Below, piece after piece: positions 1 through 6,099 of a stretch of DNA of 6,222 nt (positions within the stretch are counted from its first letter, which is position 1; the number at the start of each line of letters is the position of its first letter). The stretch covers positions 1-6,222 of the forward strand of contig CAYUJV010000144.1 in the NCBI GenBank assembly GCA_964445085.1, given 5' to 3'. Position numbers and translations under genes: made by a program. Below the pieces are notes generated by a model that saw only the letters and a list, made by a program, of their open reading frames with translations, was not told the origin of the DNA and did no database searches. This DNA is from Thiobacter sp964445085. Lineage in GTDB: Bacteria > Pseudomonadota > Gammaproteobacteria > Burkholderiales > Thiobacteraceae.

Positions 1-125
1 GAACCGAAGAAATACCAGAAGTTGAAGTTCTTCGGCGCGTAGTATTCGGACAGGTGCTCCTTCCACATCGCGGTCAGCGGGAAGCGCTCATCCACCCAGC
101 CCAGGAGTTGTTGCATTTTGGTCAT
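1..125 (-). CDS. petB: Cytochrome b subunit of the bc1 complex, N-terminal fragment
   Basis: This is the 5' end of a gene running off the left edge; 41 complete codons are visible. The translation begins MTKMQQLLGWVDERFPLTAM and continues through WKEHLSEYYAPKN to NFWYFFG. That is the typical amphipathic N-terminus of bacterial cytochrome b, ending where the first transmembrane helix begins. The protein is the integral-membrane, haem-carrying quinol-oxidising subunit of complex III. It starts 3 bp after the petA stop codon, and the end of petA supplies a purine-rich AAGGGAG about 8 nt upstream of the ATG, so translation is probably coupled. A second ATG three codons in is a less likely start. 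The haem ligands and quinone sites lie outside the window. The identification rests on the N-terminal pattern plus the adjacent Rieske gene; the order petA-petB is the usual one. Confidence 0.93.
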   Translation of the reverse strand, partial: MTKMQQLLGWVDERFPLTAMWKEHLSEYYAPKNFNFWYFFG

Positions 126-128
126 TTC

Positions 129-719
129 TTACGCTCCCTTGGTATCTTCGCCGATCATGATGCGGGTGTCGCTGATGTAGCGATAGGGGGGCACGACCAG
201 GTTCGTCGGTGCCGGCGAGCCCTTGAACACGCGGCAGGCCAGGTCGAAACGCGAACCGTGGCAGGGGCAGTAGAAGCCGCCGGGCCAGTCGGGACCGGTT
301 TCGGCATCGGACACCGCCTGCAGCTTGGGACTGGGAGAGCAGCCGAGGTGGGTGCAGATGCCGACCGCCACCATGAACTGGTCCTTGATCGCGCGGTGCT
401 GCTTGCAGTAGTCGGGCTGGACGGAGCTTTCCGACTTGGGATCGCTCAGGCGGTCATCGTGCTTGTCGATCAGGGCCAGCATGTCCTTGCTGCGGTGGAT
501 GACCCACACCGGCTTGCCGCGCCACTCGAAGGTGGCCATGCTGCCGGACTCGATCTTGCCGATGTCCGCTTCCACCGGCGCGCCGGCTGCCTTGGCGCGC
601 TGGCTCGGGTTCATGCTGGCGATGAACGGCCAAACCGCGGCCAGGGCGCCCGCACCACCGACAACCGAAGTCGCGAGAATCAGGCGGCGCCGGGTGCGAT
701 TGACTTCATTGTTGCTCAT
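129..719 (-). CDS. petA: Ubiquinol-cytochrome c reductase, Rieske iron-sulfur subunit
   Basis: The 196-residue product is of normal length for a proteobacterial Rieske subunit. It passes electrons from ubiquinol at cytochrome b to cytochrome c1, in the periplasm. Seen in sequence: a twin-arginine motif (R10-R11-R12-L-I-L) before a single hydrophobic anchor at about 13-35; a hinge rich in Ala, Gly and Pro at about 38-50; cluster box I CTHLGC (C122, H124, C127); cluster box II CPCHGS (C151, C153, H154); and the proline loop GSPAPTNL near 167-174. C122, H124, C151 and H154 are expected to ligate the 2Fe-2S cluster, while C127 and C153 form the stabilising disulfide. Family knowledge: the folded protein is exported by Tat and stays anchored. 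One oddity is Cys162 in DLACRVF, where the family usually has Gly (DLAGRVF). AGGGACGGG just before the ATG is a good ribosome binding site. The gene heads the pet operon, with petB 3 bp downstream. Confidence 0.98.
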   Translation of the reverse strand: MSNNEVNRTRRRLILATSVVGGAGALAAVWPFIASMNPSQRAKAAGAPVEADIGKIESGSMATFEWRGKPVWVIHRSKDMLALIDKHDDRLSDPKSESSVQPDYCKQHRAIKDQFMVAVGICTHLGCSPSPKLQAVSDAETGPDWPGGFYCPCHGSRFDLACRVFKGSPAPTNLVVPPYRYISDTRIMIGEDTKGA

Positions 720-824
720 ATCCCGTCCCTAGTCGAAATGGTGAGAAAAACAAAAGCCGCATTTTACCCAAAACTGCGCGGCGATTAGAAGCCCCTCAGG
801 CGCTTTTCCTTGCAATTCCACGCA
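720..824 (-). promoter_or_regulatory. Candidate petA promoter and leader in the nif3-petA gap
   Basis: About 105 bp lie between the nif3 stop and the petA start. Read on the minus strand, GGGTAAAATG (the -10-like TAAAAT is plus-strand 761-766) lies about 41 bp upstream of the petA ATG. It resembles the GGGTATAATG found upstream of the protease gene in this window. The best -35 candidate, TTCTAA at an 18 bp spacing, is weak. Initiation near 754-755 would give a leader of about 35 nt. The region is AT-richer than its surroundings, as expected of a promoter. Just after the nif3 stop there is a weak imperfect hairpin (AAGC and CC pairing with GG and GCTT around a three-base loop) without a T-run, so transcription from nif3 may read into petA. 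Confidence 0.4.
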
Positions 825-1571
825 TTAAACGGGGTTGGGAATGTCGATAAAGCGATGCTCAAGCCCGAAATGGGCCGCGAGGTGCTCGCCCAGGGCCTGG
901 ATGCCGTAGCGCTCGGTGGCATGGTGGCCGGCGGAAATGAAGCCGACGCCCGACTCCCGCGCGAAGTGGAAGTTGTGCTCCGAAGCCTCCCCGGTGAGGT
1001 AGGCATCGACGCCGCAGGCCGCCGCCTGCTCGAAATGGCCCTGGGCGCCGCCGCTGCACCAGCCGATGCGCGCGATGCGCTTGTCGGGGTCCCCCACCAC
1101 CAGCGGCGGCCGCGCCAGCACCTCGCCCACCCGCTGCGCCAGCGCGCCCAGATCCAGCGGCGCGGCCAGCCGCCCAACGGCGATCAGTCCCTGCTCGCCC
1201 ACCCACTCCTCGACCTCGAAGCCCAGGCGCGCGCCCAGTTGGGCGTTGTTGCCCAGTTCCGGATGGGCATCCAGCGGCAGATGGAATCCGAACAGGCTGA
1301 TGTCGTGATCCAGCAGCAGCCTGATGCGCTGGCGCTTGACGCCGACGATGGGGGCGGCTTCGCCCTTCCAGAAGTAGCCGTGGTGCACCAGCACCGCGTC
1401 GGCCCCCACCGACACCGCCGCCTGCAGCAAGGCCAGGCTGGCGGTGACGCCGGTCACGATCCGGCGCACCTCGGGACGGCCCTCGACCTGCAAGCCGTTG
1501 GGGCAGTAGTCGCGGAAGCGCGGGACGTCCAGCAATTGCCGGGTATAATGGTCCAGTTCCTTCAGTTGCAC
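825..1571 (-). CDS. NIF3/YbgI-family dinuclear metal-binding protein
   Basis: The 248-residue product is of the short YbgI type (E. coli YbgI is about 247 aa). Family members form toroidal hexamers with a two-metal site per subunit; the cellular role is unsettled, and the name GTP cyclohydrolase I type 2 found in databases is weakly founded. Motifs seen: DYCPNGLQVEGR near 21-32; VHHG with H63 and H64; LDAHPELGNN with D101; and GHHATERYG with H216 and E220. As I recall, E. coli YbgI binds metal through H63, H64, D101, H215 and E219, so the numbering fits closely. That supports the GTG start at 1571, which has GAAGAAGG 8 nt upstream. A longer reading from TTG at 1592 adds seven residues (MSKKVLG), would abut the divergent protease start, and has a poorer site. 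The neighbour downstream on the same strand is petA, a pairing I associate with betaproteobacteria. Confidence 0.93.
   Translation of the reverse strand: MQLKELDHYTRQLLDVPRFRDYCPNGLQVEGRPEVRRIVTGVTASLALLQAAVSVGADAVLVHHGYFWKGEAAPIVGVKRQRIRLLLDHDISLFGFHLPLDAHPELGNNAQLGARLGFEVEEWVGEQGLIAVGRLAAPLDLGALAQRVGEVLARPPLVVGDPDKRIARIGWCSGGAQGHFEQAAACGVDAYLTGEASEHNFHFARESGVGFISAGHHATERYGIQALGEHLAAHFGLEHRFIDIPNPV
1544..1549 (+). promoter_or_regulatory. Candidate -10 box of the protease/pilin operon
   Basis: A perfect TATAAT, in the context CCGGGTATAATGG, lies 42 bp upstream of the protease ATG, inside the first codons of the divergent nif3 gene. It stands out in this very GC-rich DNA. No good -35 hexamer is found at 16-18 bp (the 17 bp position reads CGGGAC), and TGn is absent, so it may depend on an activator or be weak. 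Initiation near 1556 would give a leader of about 36 nt. Caveat: on the other strand these bases encode nif3 residues His-Tyr-Thr, so protein constraint could explain the match. Confidence 0.5.
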
Positions 1572-1579
1572 GCCTAACA

Positions 1580-1587
1580 CCTTCTTC
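1580..1587 (-). promoter_or_regulatory. Shine-Dalgarno site deciding the nif3 start
   Basis: GAAGAAGG on the minus strand ends 8 nt before the GTG at 1571-1569. This is strong, well-spaced complementarity to the 16S rRNA 3' end. It selects GTG over the TTG at 1592-1590, which lies upstream of this site and so cannot use it. The same 8 bp lie within the untranslated leader of the divergent protease gene. Confidence 0.7.
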
Positions 1588-1591
1588 GACA

Positions 1592-2773
1592 ATGAAAAAA
1601 CTCTGGCTACTGTTCGCCCAGTTCACCACCCTGTGCGTCGCCGCGCTGCTGGTCATCACCGTGTTCCGGCCCGACCTGCTGAAGCCCCGGACCGGCCCCG
1701 CCACAGTGGCGCAGCCGAGCCCGGCGCCGGTGATGGTGGCGCCCCCCAGCGGCCCGGCCGCCCCGGGGCCCGCATCCTACCGCGCAGCCGCGAAAAAGGC
1801 GATGGCAGCGGTGGTCAACATCTATACCAGCAAAGAGGTGCGCGTGCCGCAGTCGCCGCTGATGAGCGACCCGCTGTTCCGCCGCTTCTTCGGCGACCAG
1901 TTCCAGCCCCAACCCCAGCGCGTGGCAAGCCTGGGCTCGGGCGTCATCGTCGACCCGCAGGGCTACATCATCACCAACCATCACGTGGTGGAGGCCGCCG
2001 ACGAAATCGAGGTGCTCCTCGCGGACGGGCGCAGCGCGCCGGCGAAGATCGTCGGTTCCGACCCGGAGACCGACCTGGCGGTGATCCGCATCAAGCTGCC
2101 GAACCTGCCCAGCATCACCTTCGGCAATTCGGACCAGCTCGAGGTCGGGGACGTGGTGCTCGCCATCGGCAACCCCTTCGGCGTGGGACAGACCGTGACC
2201 ATGGGCATCGTCAGCGCCCTGGGACGCTCGCACCTGGGCATCAACACCTTCGAGAACTTCATCCAGACCGATGCGCCCATCAATCCGGGCAATTCCGGCG
2301 GCGCCCTGGTGGACACCAACGGCAACCTGGTCGGCATCAACAGCGCGATCTTTTCCAAGAGCGGCGGCTCGCTGGGCATCGGCTTCGCCATTCCCGAGAC
2401 GCTGGCGAAGCAGGTGATGCAGCAGATCATCCAGCACGGCGGCGTCGTGCGCGGCTGGATCGGCGTCTCCATGCGCGACATGTCGCCGGAACTGGCCCAG
2501 GCCTACGGCCTGCCCAACGTGCAGGGCACGCTGGTGGTCGGCGTGCTGCGCGGCGGCCCGGCCGACCAGGCCGGCATCCTGCCCGGCGACATCCTCACCG
2601 CCCTCGACGGCAAGCCCTTGACCGATTCCAGCTCCACGCTCGGGCAGATCGCCCAGCTGCAGCCCGGCCAGCGCGCCAAGGCGACCCTCATCCGCCGCGG
2701 CCAGGAGCGGAGCGCGGAAATCGTCATCGGCAAGCGCCCGCGCATGCAGCAGCGGCAGGACGAGGGACCTTGA
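1592..2773 (+). CDS. Membrane-anchored S1C serine protease, one PDZ domain (DegS/DegQ-like)
   Basis: The 393-residue product is an HtrA-family periplasmic protease. An uncleaved-looking hydrophobic segment at about 4-24 follows MKK. A Pro/Ala-rich linker (about 30-62) leads to a trypsin-like domain (about 63-280) with the full triad: H131 in TNHHVV, D161 in ETDLAV and S235 in NPGNSGG. One PDZ domain follows at about 285-378 (GWIGV, GGPADQAGI, PGDIL). A single PDZ and an N-terminal anchor match DegS/AlgW rather than the two-PDZ DegP/DegQ/MucD. By family knowledge such enzymes cut misfolded envelope proteins or start regulated proteolysis of an anti-sigma factor; which applies here cannot be told. 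Residues 87-112 match the flexible LA-loop region of the family. There is no clear ribosome binding site; the leader before ATG is pyrimidine-rich (CACCTTCTTCGACA), but MKKLWLLF makes the start credible. The next gene, a pilin, begins at or just after its stop codon. Confidence 0.95.
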   Translation: MKKLWLLFAQFTTLCVAALLVITVFRPDLLKPRTGPATVAQPSPAPVMVAPPSGPAAPGPASYRAAAKKAMAAVVNIYTSKEVRVPQSPLMSDPLFRRFFGDQFQPQPQRVASLGSGVIVDPQGYIITNHHVVEAADEIEVLLADGRSAPAKIVGSDPETDLAVIRIKLPNLPSITFGNSDQLEVGDVVLAIGNPFGVGQTVTMGIVSALGRSHLGINTFENFIQTDAPINPGNSGGALVDTNGNLVGINSAIFSKSGGSLGIGFAIPETLAKQVMQQIIQHGGVVRGWIGVSMRDMSPELAQAYGLPNVQGTLVVGVLRGGPADQAGILPGDILTALDGKPLTDSSSTLGQIAQLQPGQRAKATLIRRGQERSAEIVIGKRPRMQQRQDEGP

Positions 2774-2787
2774 TCCCGGCGACCCGC

Positions 2788-3507
2788 ATGAACCGCGCCC
2801 GCGGCTTCTCGCTGATCGAGATGGCCGTGGTGCTGTTCATCGTGGTGCTGCTGCTGGGAAGCGTGCTGGTGCCGTTCGCGACGCAGGTGGAGCAGCGGCG
2901 GATTGCGGAGACGCAGAAGACGATGGAGGAGATCAAGGAGGCGCTGCTCGGCTACGCCATCACCCATGGCCAGCTGCCCTGCCCTGCCACGCTTGCCAGC
3001 AACGGCGTGGGACAATGCCCGGCGACTTCCGCGACCGCGTTCGCCGGGCTGCTGCCTTGGGCGGATTTGGGGGTCGCCAAGAGCGACGCCTGGGGCCGCA
3101 TCTTCCGCTACAGCGTCTCGCGCAACTACGCGGCCCCATTCACGATTACGCCCAACCCGCCAGCCCGCGCCATCACCATCCAGACACGGACCAGCACGGG
3201 CGCGCTCATCAACCTGAGCAACGCGAACGACATTGTCGCCGTGGTAATGTCACCCGGCAGCAACGGCTTCGGCGGCACGAGCGAAGCCGGCACGCCGATT
3301 CCCTTCCCGGCGGGAATGCCGCCTACCTATCTCGACGAACCCGCAAACGCCGTCGCCAGCACGAACTTCATAACCCGGCCCGCAACGAAGACAAGCGGCG
3401 TATGCAAGGATGGTGGCTCGCCGGCCTGCGAATTCGACGACATCGTGACCTGGCTCTCGCCCAACGTCCTGTTCAACCGCATGGTCGCCGCGCAGCGGCT
3501 GCCTTGA
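2788..3507 (+). CDS. Prepilin-type N-terminal cleavage/methylation protein (pseudopilin-like)
   Basis: The 239-residue product begins MNRARG|FSLIE, a class III prepilin leader. Prepilin peptidase would cut after Gly6 and methylate Phe7; Glu11 is the conserved mature Glu5. A hydrophobic helix spans about 8-30, continued by an amphipathic helix (TQVEQRRIAETQKTMEEIKEAL). The C-terminal part has four cysteines (C65, C77, C206, C214), enough for two disulfides, a Gly/Ser-rich turn SPGSNGFGG near 155-163, and the ending FDDIVTWLSPNVLFNRMVAA, which I associate with a family of betaproteobacterial type II secretion or type IV pilus minor pilins. The role is inferred: a minor subunit of a type IV filament or secretion pseudopilus, in inner membrane or periplasm. 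No pilus assembly gene is nearby. The ATG gives the standard six-residue leader. A TTG at 2770, overlapping the protease TGA and 9 nt after AGGA, would add six residues and is a fair alternative. The frame is also open far upstream inside the protease gene, which is not coding. Confidence 0.9.
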   Translation: MNRARGFSLIEMAVVLFIVVLLLGSVLVPFATQVEQRRIAETQKTMEEIKEALLGYAITHGQLPCPATLASNGVGQCPATSATAFAGLLPWADLGVAKSDAWGRIFRYSVSRNYAAPFTITPNPPARAITIQTRTSTGALINLSNANDIVAVVMSPGSNGFGGTSEAGTPIPFPAGMPPTYLDEPANAVASTNFITRPATKTSGVCKDGGSPACEFDDIVTWLSPNVLFNRMVAAQRLP

Positions 3508-3513
3508 GGGCAT

Positions 3514-5238
3514 TCAACCCTCGTTCGCCACCACCAGCTTCAGTCGCGGCCGCAGCTCGAAACACACCCGCCCCACTTCGTTGTGGGCGATGTGCAGCTG
3601 ATAGCCCAGCTGCTCCGCCTGGCGCGCGGCCTGGTACAGACCGATGCCAAGCCCGGTGCTCGACGCCACCGGCGCGTCGAACAGCCGGTTGGCAGTCTCC
3701 GCACTCATCGGCGTGCCGGTGTCGCACACCGTGAATGCCCGCCTCGGGCCGGACAGCAGGCTCACCCGGATCAGGATGCCCGGCTGCGCGGCGCGCTTTT
3801 TCAACGCGTTCTGCAGCAGATTGTCGGCGACGCTGTCGAACAGCTCGCCCGGCACGAGGGTGCCGTTGACCTCGCCGTCGGCCTGAAACTCGATCTGCTG
3901 CTCCTCGTAGCGCGTGCGCAGGTTGGACCACCAGGCACTCGCGGCAATCTCCTCCTTGCCCACCGCGTGAGGCGCCTTCAGTTTGCGCAAGGTCTGCCCC
4001 AGGCGATCGGTGATCAGCGGCAGCTGGCGCTTGATCAGCGCCTGCAACGCCTCCGCCTGGTCGGCCTCGCTCGACTCCGCGGCCGCGCACAGGGTGGTGA
4101 GGGATTGCAGCAGGTTCTTCACGTCGTGGGTCAGGCGCGCGCCGGTTTCGTGGATCGCCTGCACATAGGCGTTCTGCCGTTGCAGTTGCTCGCGCAGCTT
4201 GGCGTCGTAGAAGAACTCGATCAACTCCAGCAGCAGCTTGGTGTGCATGGTCAGCGCCGGCGCGGTGTGGCCGCGCGTGTACAGATCGAGGGTCAGCCGG
4301 TGCACGGAAAACTCGATGCAATGCGCCGTGGGCAGGCCGAATTCGCCGCGGTCGTCCAGCGTGCGCCAGCTGCCGCCGGACACCCAGGGCAGATGCTCGA
4401 TTTCCTGCATCGCCTTGCGCAGGAAGGCATCCGCCTCACGCTCCTGCTCCGACAGCCGCGCGAGGTTGTGCAGCCACTGCTCGAAGGGCAGGCCCACGCT
4501 GAGCAGGTAGCGCGACAGCAGCTGCCCGAAACCAGCAAAGCCGGCGCGCGGCTTCCACAGCCAGGCCAGCACCAGCAGCACCGCGCCCACCGCCACCAGC
4601 GTCCCTGCCAGCGAAAGCAGATAGTGCTCGCGGCTGATCACCTTGATGGCGAAGCTGCCCAGCACCAGCACCATCACCAGCAGGAACAGCATCAGGCTGT
4701 AGATGAAATCCACCACATGGGTGGTGGTCGGCGACTCGGCATCGTGGCCGACGAAGAAGATCGCAGCCGGGAACACCAGCAGGCCGTAGCGCATGAGCAG
4801 CGCCACCTCCTGGAATTCCGCGTAGTCGCCGAACAGGTGCGGCACCACCCAGCCCAGGAGGATGCCCAACAGGTAGGTCACCGCCAGCATGGCCGCCATG
4901 CGCGTGCGCCGCGCCTCGATGCCGAAGGCGCGCCCGCCGATCAGGCCGATCTGCACCCCCAGCCACACCGCCGCCAGCCACCAGTTGGCGCCGAGCACCA
5001 ACAGGCCGCCCACCGCCATCACGCTCAGCGCCGACGCGGGGCTCAGCGCCTCGTCGGCGCGCCATACCGGCTGCCACATCAGGAAGAAGCCGAAGTGGGC
5101 GAGCAGGAAGGCGCGCGCCCACCACGCATCGACGCCCCACGCGAGCGATGCATGCAGGGTCAGCAGCATCAGCCCCATCCACACCTGGGGCCGCGCCGCG
5201 ACCCATTCCTGCAGCCCGCCGCGTTGAGTTTCCGTCAT
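3514..5238 (-). CDS. Membrane-bound sensor histidine kinase with GAF-like region
   Basis: The 574-residue product starts at MTETQRGG. Roughly seven hydrophobic segments follow (about 20-39, 41-58, 70-98, 115-133, 145-163, 177-199, 207-228), so the sensor is the membrane part. Residues 255-350 look like a degenerate GAF domain by their pattern and final helix (LLLELIEFFYDAKLREQL); this is inference. The kinase core is clear: H-box ARLTHDVKNLLQSL with H371 as phospho-acceptor; N-box DNLLQNAL at 472-479; G1-like VCDTGTP at 504-510, lacking the second Gly of DxGxG; and G2 GLGIGL at 529-534. It should autophosphorylate and pass phosphate to a response regulator, but none is present: the gene downstream is convergent and the gene upstream divergent. 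Upstream in-frame starts exist (ATG at 5295, 5280 and 5274; GTG at 5259). I chose 5238 because CGGGACACTGAA gives acceptable spacing and the length is typical; the start is uncertain by up to 19 residues. Confidence 0.9.
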   Translation of the reverse strand: MTETQRGGLQEWVAARPQVWMGLMLLTLHASLAWGVDAWWARAFLLAHFGFFLMWQPVWRADEALSPASALSVMAVGGLLVLGANWWLAAVWLGVQIGLIGGRAFGIEARRTRMAAMLAVTYLLGILLGWVVPHLFGDYAEFQEVALLMRYGLLVFPAAIFFVGHDAESPTTTHVVDFIYSLMLFLLVMVLVLGSFAIKVISREHYLLSLAGTLVAVGAVLLVLAWLWKPRAGFAGFGQLLSRYLLSVGLPFEQWLHNLARLSEQEREADAFLRKAMQEIEHLPWVSGGSWRTLDDRGEFGLPTAHCIEFSVHRLTLDLYTRGHTAPALTMHTKLLLELIEFFYDAKLREQLQRQNAYVQAIHETGARLTHDVKNLLQSLTTLCAAAESSEADQAEALQALIKRQLPLITDRLGQTLRKLKAPHAVGKEEIAASAWWSNLRTRYEEQQIEFQADGEVNGTLVPGELFDSVADNLLQNALKKRAAQPGILIRVSLLSGPRRAFTVCDTGTPMSAETANRLFDAPVASSTGLGIGLYQAARQAEQLGYQLHIAHNEVGRVCFELRPRLKLVVANEG

Positions 5239-5333
5239 TTCAGTGTCCCGTTTCGTCACGCGCCGCGCGTGCATTCCCATCGATTCTGCTACCATCCTGC
5301 CATCCCAGCCGCGCGGAAACTGCCCCCACGGCC
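5239..5333. promoter_or_regulatory. Divergent intergenic region between kinase and permease operon
   Basis: This 95 bp gap must serve two opposite genes unless the kinase starts further upstream. On the plus strand, TGCTACCAT at 5287-5295 looks like an extended -10 element; initiation near 5302 would leave a leader of about 32 nt before the permease. No convincing -35 is visible. I see no clear promoter in the minus direction. The permease start lacks a recognisable ribosome binding site (CCCCCACGGCC precedes the ATG). Confidence 0.3.
5257..5271. repeat. Perfect 6-bp inverted repeat, possible operator
   Basis: CACGCG, a three-base spacer CCG, then CGCGTG form a perfect inverted repeat in the gap between the divergent kinase and permease genes. 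The position suits a dimeric regulator acting on either gene. The arms are short and made almost only of G and C, so chance is a real possibility in DNA of this composition. If the kinase starts at one of the upstream ATG codons, the repeat is coding. Confidence 0.3.
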
Positions 5334-6092
5334 ATGCGCCAAACCCTCGCCATCATCCGCTATACCGCACTGGAAACCCTGCGCGCGCGCACTGCCCTGT
5401 GGGCGGCCGCCACCTTGCTGCTGCTGCTCGCCGCCAGCTTCTTCGTGCGCGAAATCGCCATTGCCGACAGCCACCGCTTGCAAACAACGTTCCTGGCCGC
5501 CGCCGCCCGGCTCGCCTGCGCCCTGATCGGAAGCGTGCTCATTATCAGCGCCGTGGTGAGGGAGTTCAACGAAAAAGGCCACCTGCTGCTGCTCTCCCTC
5601 GCGCTGGGGCGCAATCGCTACCTGCTGGGAAAGTTCTTCGGCTTCCTGCTGCCGCTGACACTGCTGTGCCTGGGGGCCGGCGTCCTGGTGGCCGCGGTCG
5701 CAGGCATTGCGCCGGCCGCGACATGGGGCCTGAAGCTGATGCTGGAAGTCGCCGTGGTGGCCGCGGTCAGCCTGTTCGCCGCACTCAGCTTGCGCCAGGT
5801 GCTGCCCGCTTTGCTGGTCAGCCTGGGCTTCTACCTGCTCGCGCGCGGCATCGGGAGCATCCAGCTCCTCACCCACTCCAGCCTGGGCCCGGGCGGCGCG
5901 GGCCAGCACCCGCTGGCCTGGACGGTGGATGGGCTCGCCCTGCTCCTCCCACGGCTGGACCTGTTTGCCGCCTCCGCCTCGCTGGTGGGCGCGGCCCCCG
6001 CAGGCATCGCCGTCGCGCTCACCCAGGGCGTGCTGTACTGCGCCCTGCTTCTTGCCGCCGCCGGCATCGACCTGGCGCGGCGCGACCTCTGA
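5334..6092 (+). CDS. ABC-2 type transporter permease
   Basis: The 252-residue product is a hydrophobic protein of the usual length for an ABC-2 permease of the NosY-like group. It starts MRQTLAIIRYTALETLRAR, a basic amphipathic N-terminus. About six membrane helices follow (22-38, 58-77, 102-124, 132-152, 155-174, 229-246). The cytoplasmic loop after helix 2 reads VVREFNEKGHLLLLSLALGR then NRYLLGKFFGF. This is the family pattern of an acidic residue, a Leu-rich stretch, an Arg and a Gly-Lys before helix 3, thought to contact the ATPase. Residues 176-210 form a long, probably periplasmic loop. The substrate is unknown. No ATP-binding subunit is in the window; it would have to lie to the right or elsewhere. 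An in-frame extension back to 5148 is unlikely, because it overlaps the kinase gene and is arginine/proline-rich without membrane character. The next gene follows after 7 bp, so they are probably one operon. Confidence 0.85.
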   Translation: MRQTLAIIRYTALETLRARTALWAAATLLLLLAASFFVREIAIADSHRLQTTFLAAAARLACALIGSVLIISAVVREFNEKGHLLLLSLALGRNRYLLGKFFGFLLPLTLLCLGAGVLVAAVAGIAPAATWGLKLMLEVAVVAAVSLFAALSLRQVLPALLVSLGFYLLARGIGSIQLLTHSSLGPGGAGQHPLAWTVDGLALLLPRLDLFAASASLVGAAPAGIAVALTQGVLYCALLLAAAGIDLARRDL

Positions 6093-6099
6093 CCCCGCC

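Noticed and set aside
54..788. Plus-strand frame of 244 residues antisense to petA and petB
   Set aside because: The opposite strand encodes an unmistakable Rieske protein and the start of cytochrome b; this frame has no recognisable features.
790..815. Hairpin after nif3 as an intrinsic terminator
   Set aside because: The stem has an internal G-G mismatch and a three-base loop, and lacks a T-run.
1572..1592. Seven-residue N-terminal extension of nif3 from the TTG at 1592
   Set aside because: The GTG at 1571 has a strong, well-spaced Shine-Dalgarno and gives a protein whose metal-ligand numbering matches YbgI as I recall it.
1633..2769. Long plus-strand frame open across the protease gene and joined to the pilin frame, seemingly one 624-residue protein
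   Set aside because: The upstream part is Arg/Pro/Gly-rich shadow sequence in another frame of a gene with a complete catalytic triad. Only the part from the prepilin leader onward looks like a protein.
3505..3523. Hairpin between pilin and kinase genes as an intrinsic terminator
   Set aside because: The stem is only five base pairs plus a wobble, and no T-run follows on either strand.
3583..5526. 647-residue plus-strand frame antisense to the kinase
   Set aside because: It is dominated by Gln, His, Arg and Ala, with no domain pattern, and mirrors the kinase codons. The minus-strand frame carries all the kinase motifs.
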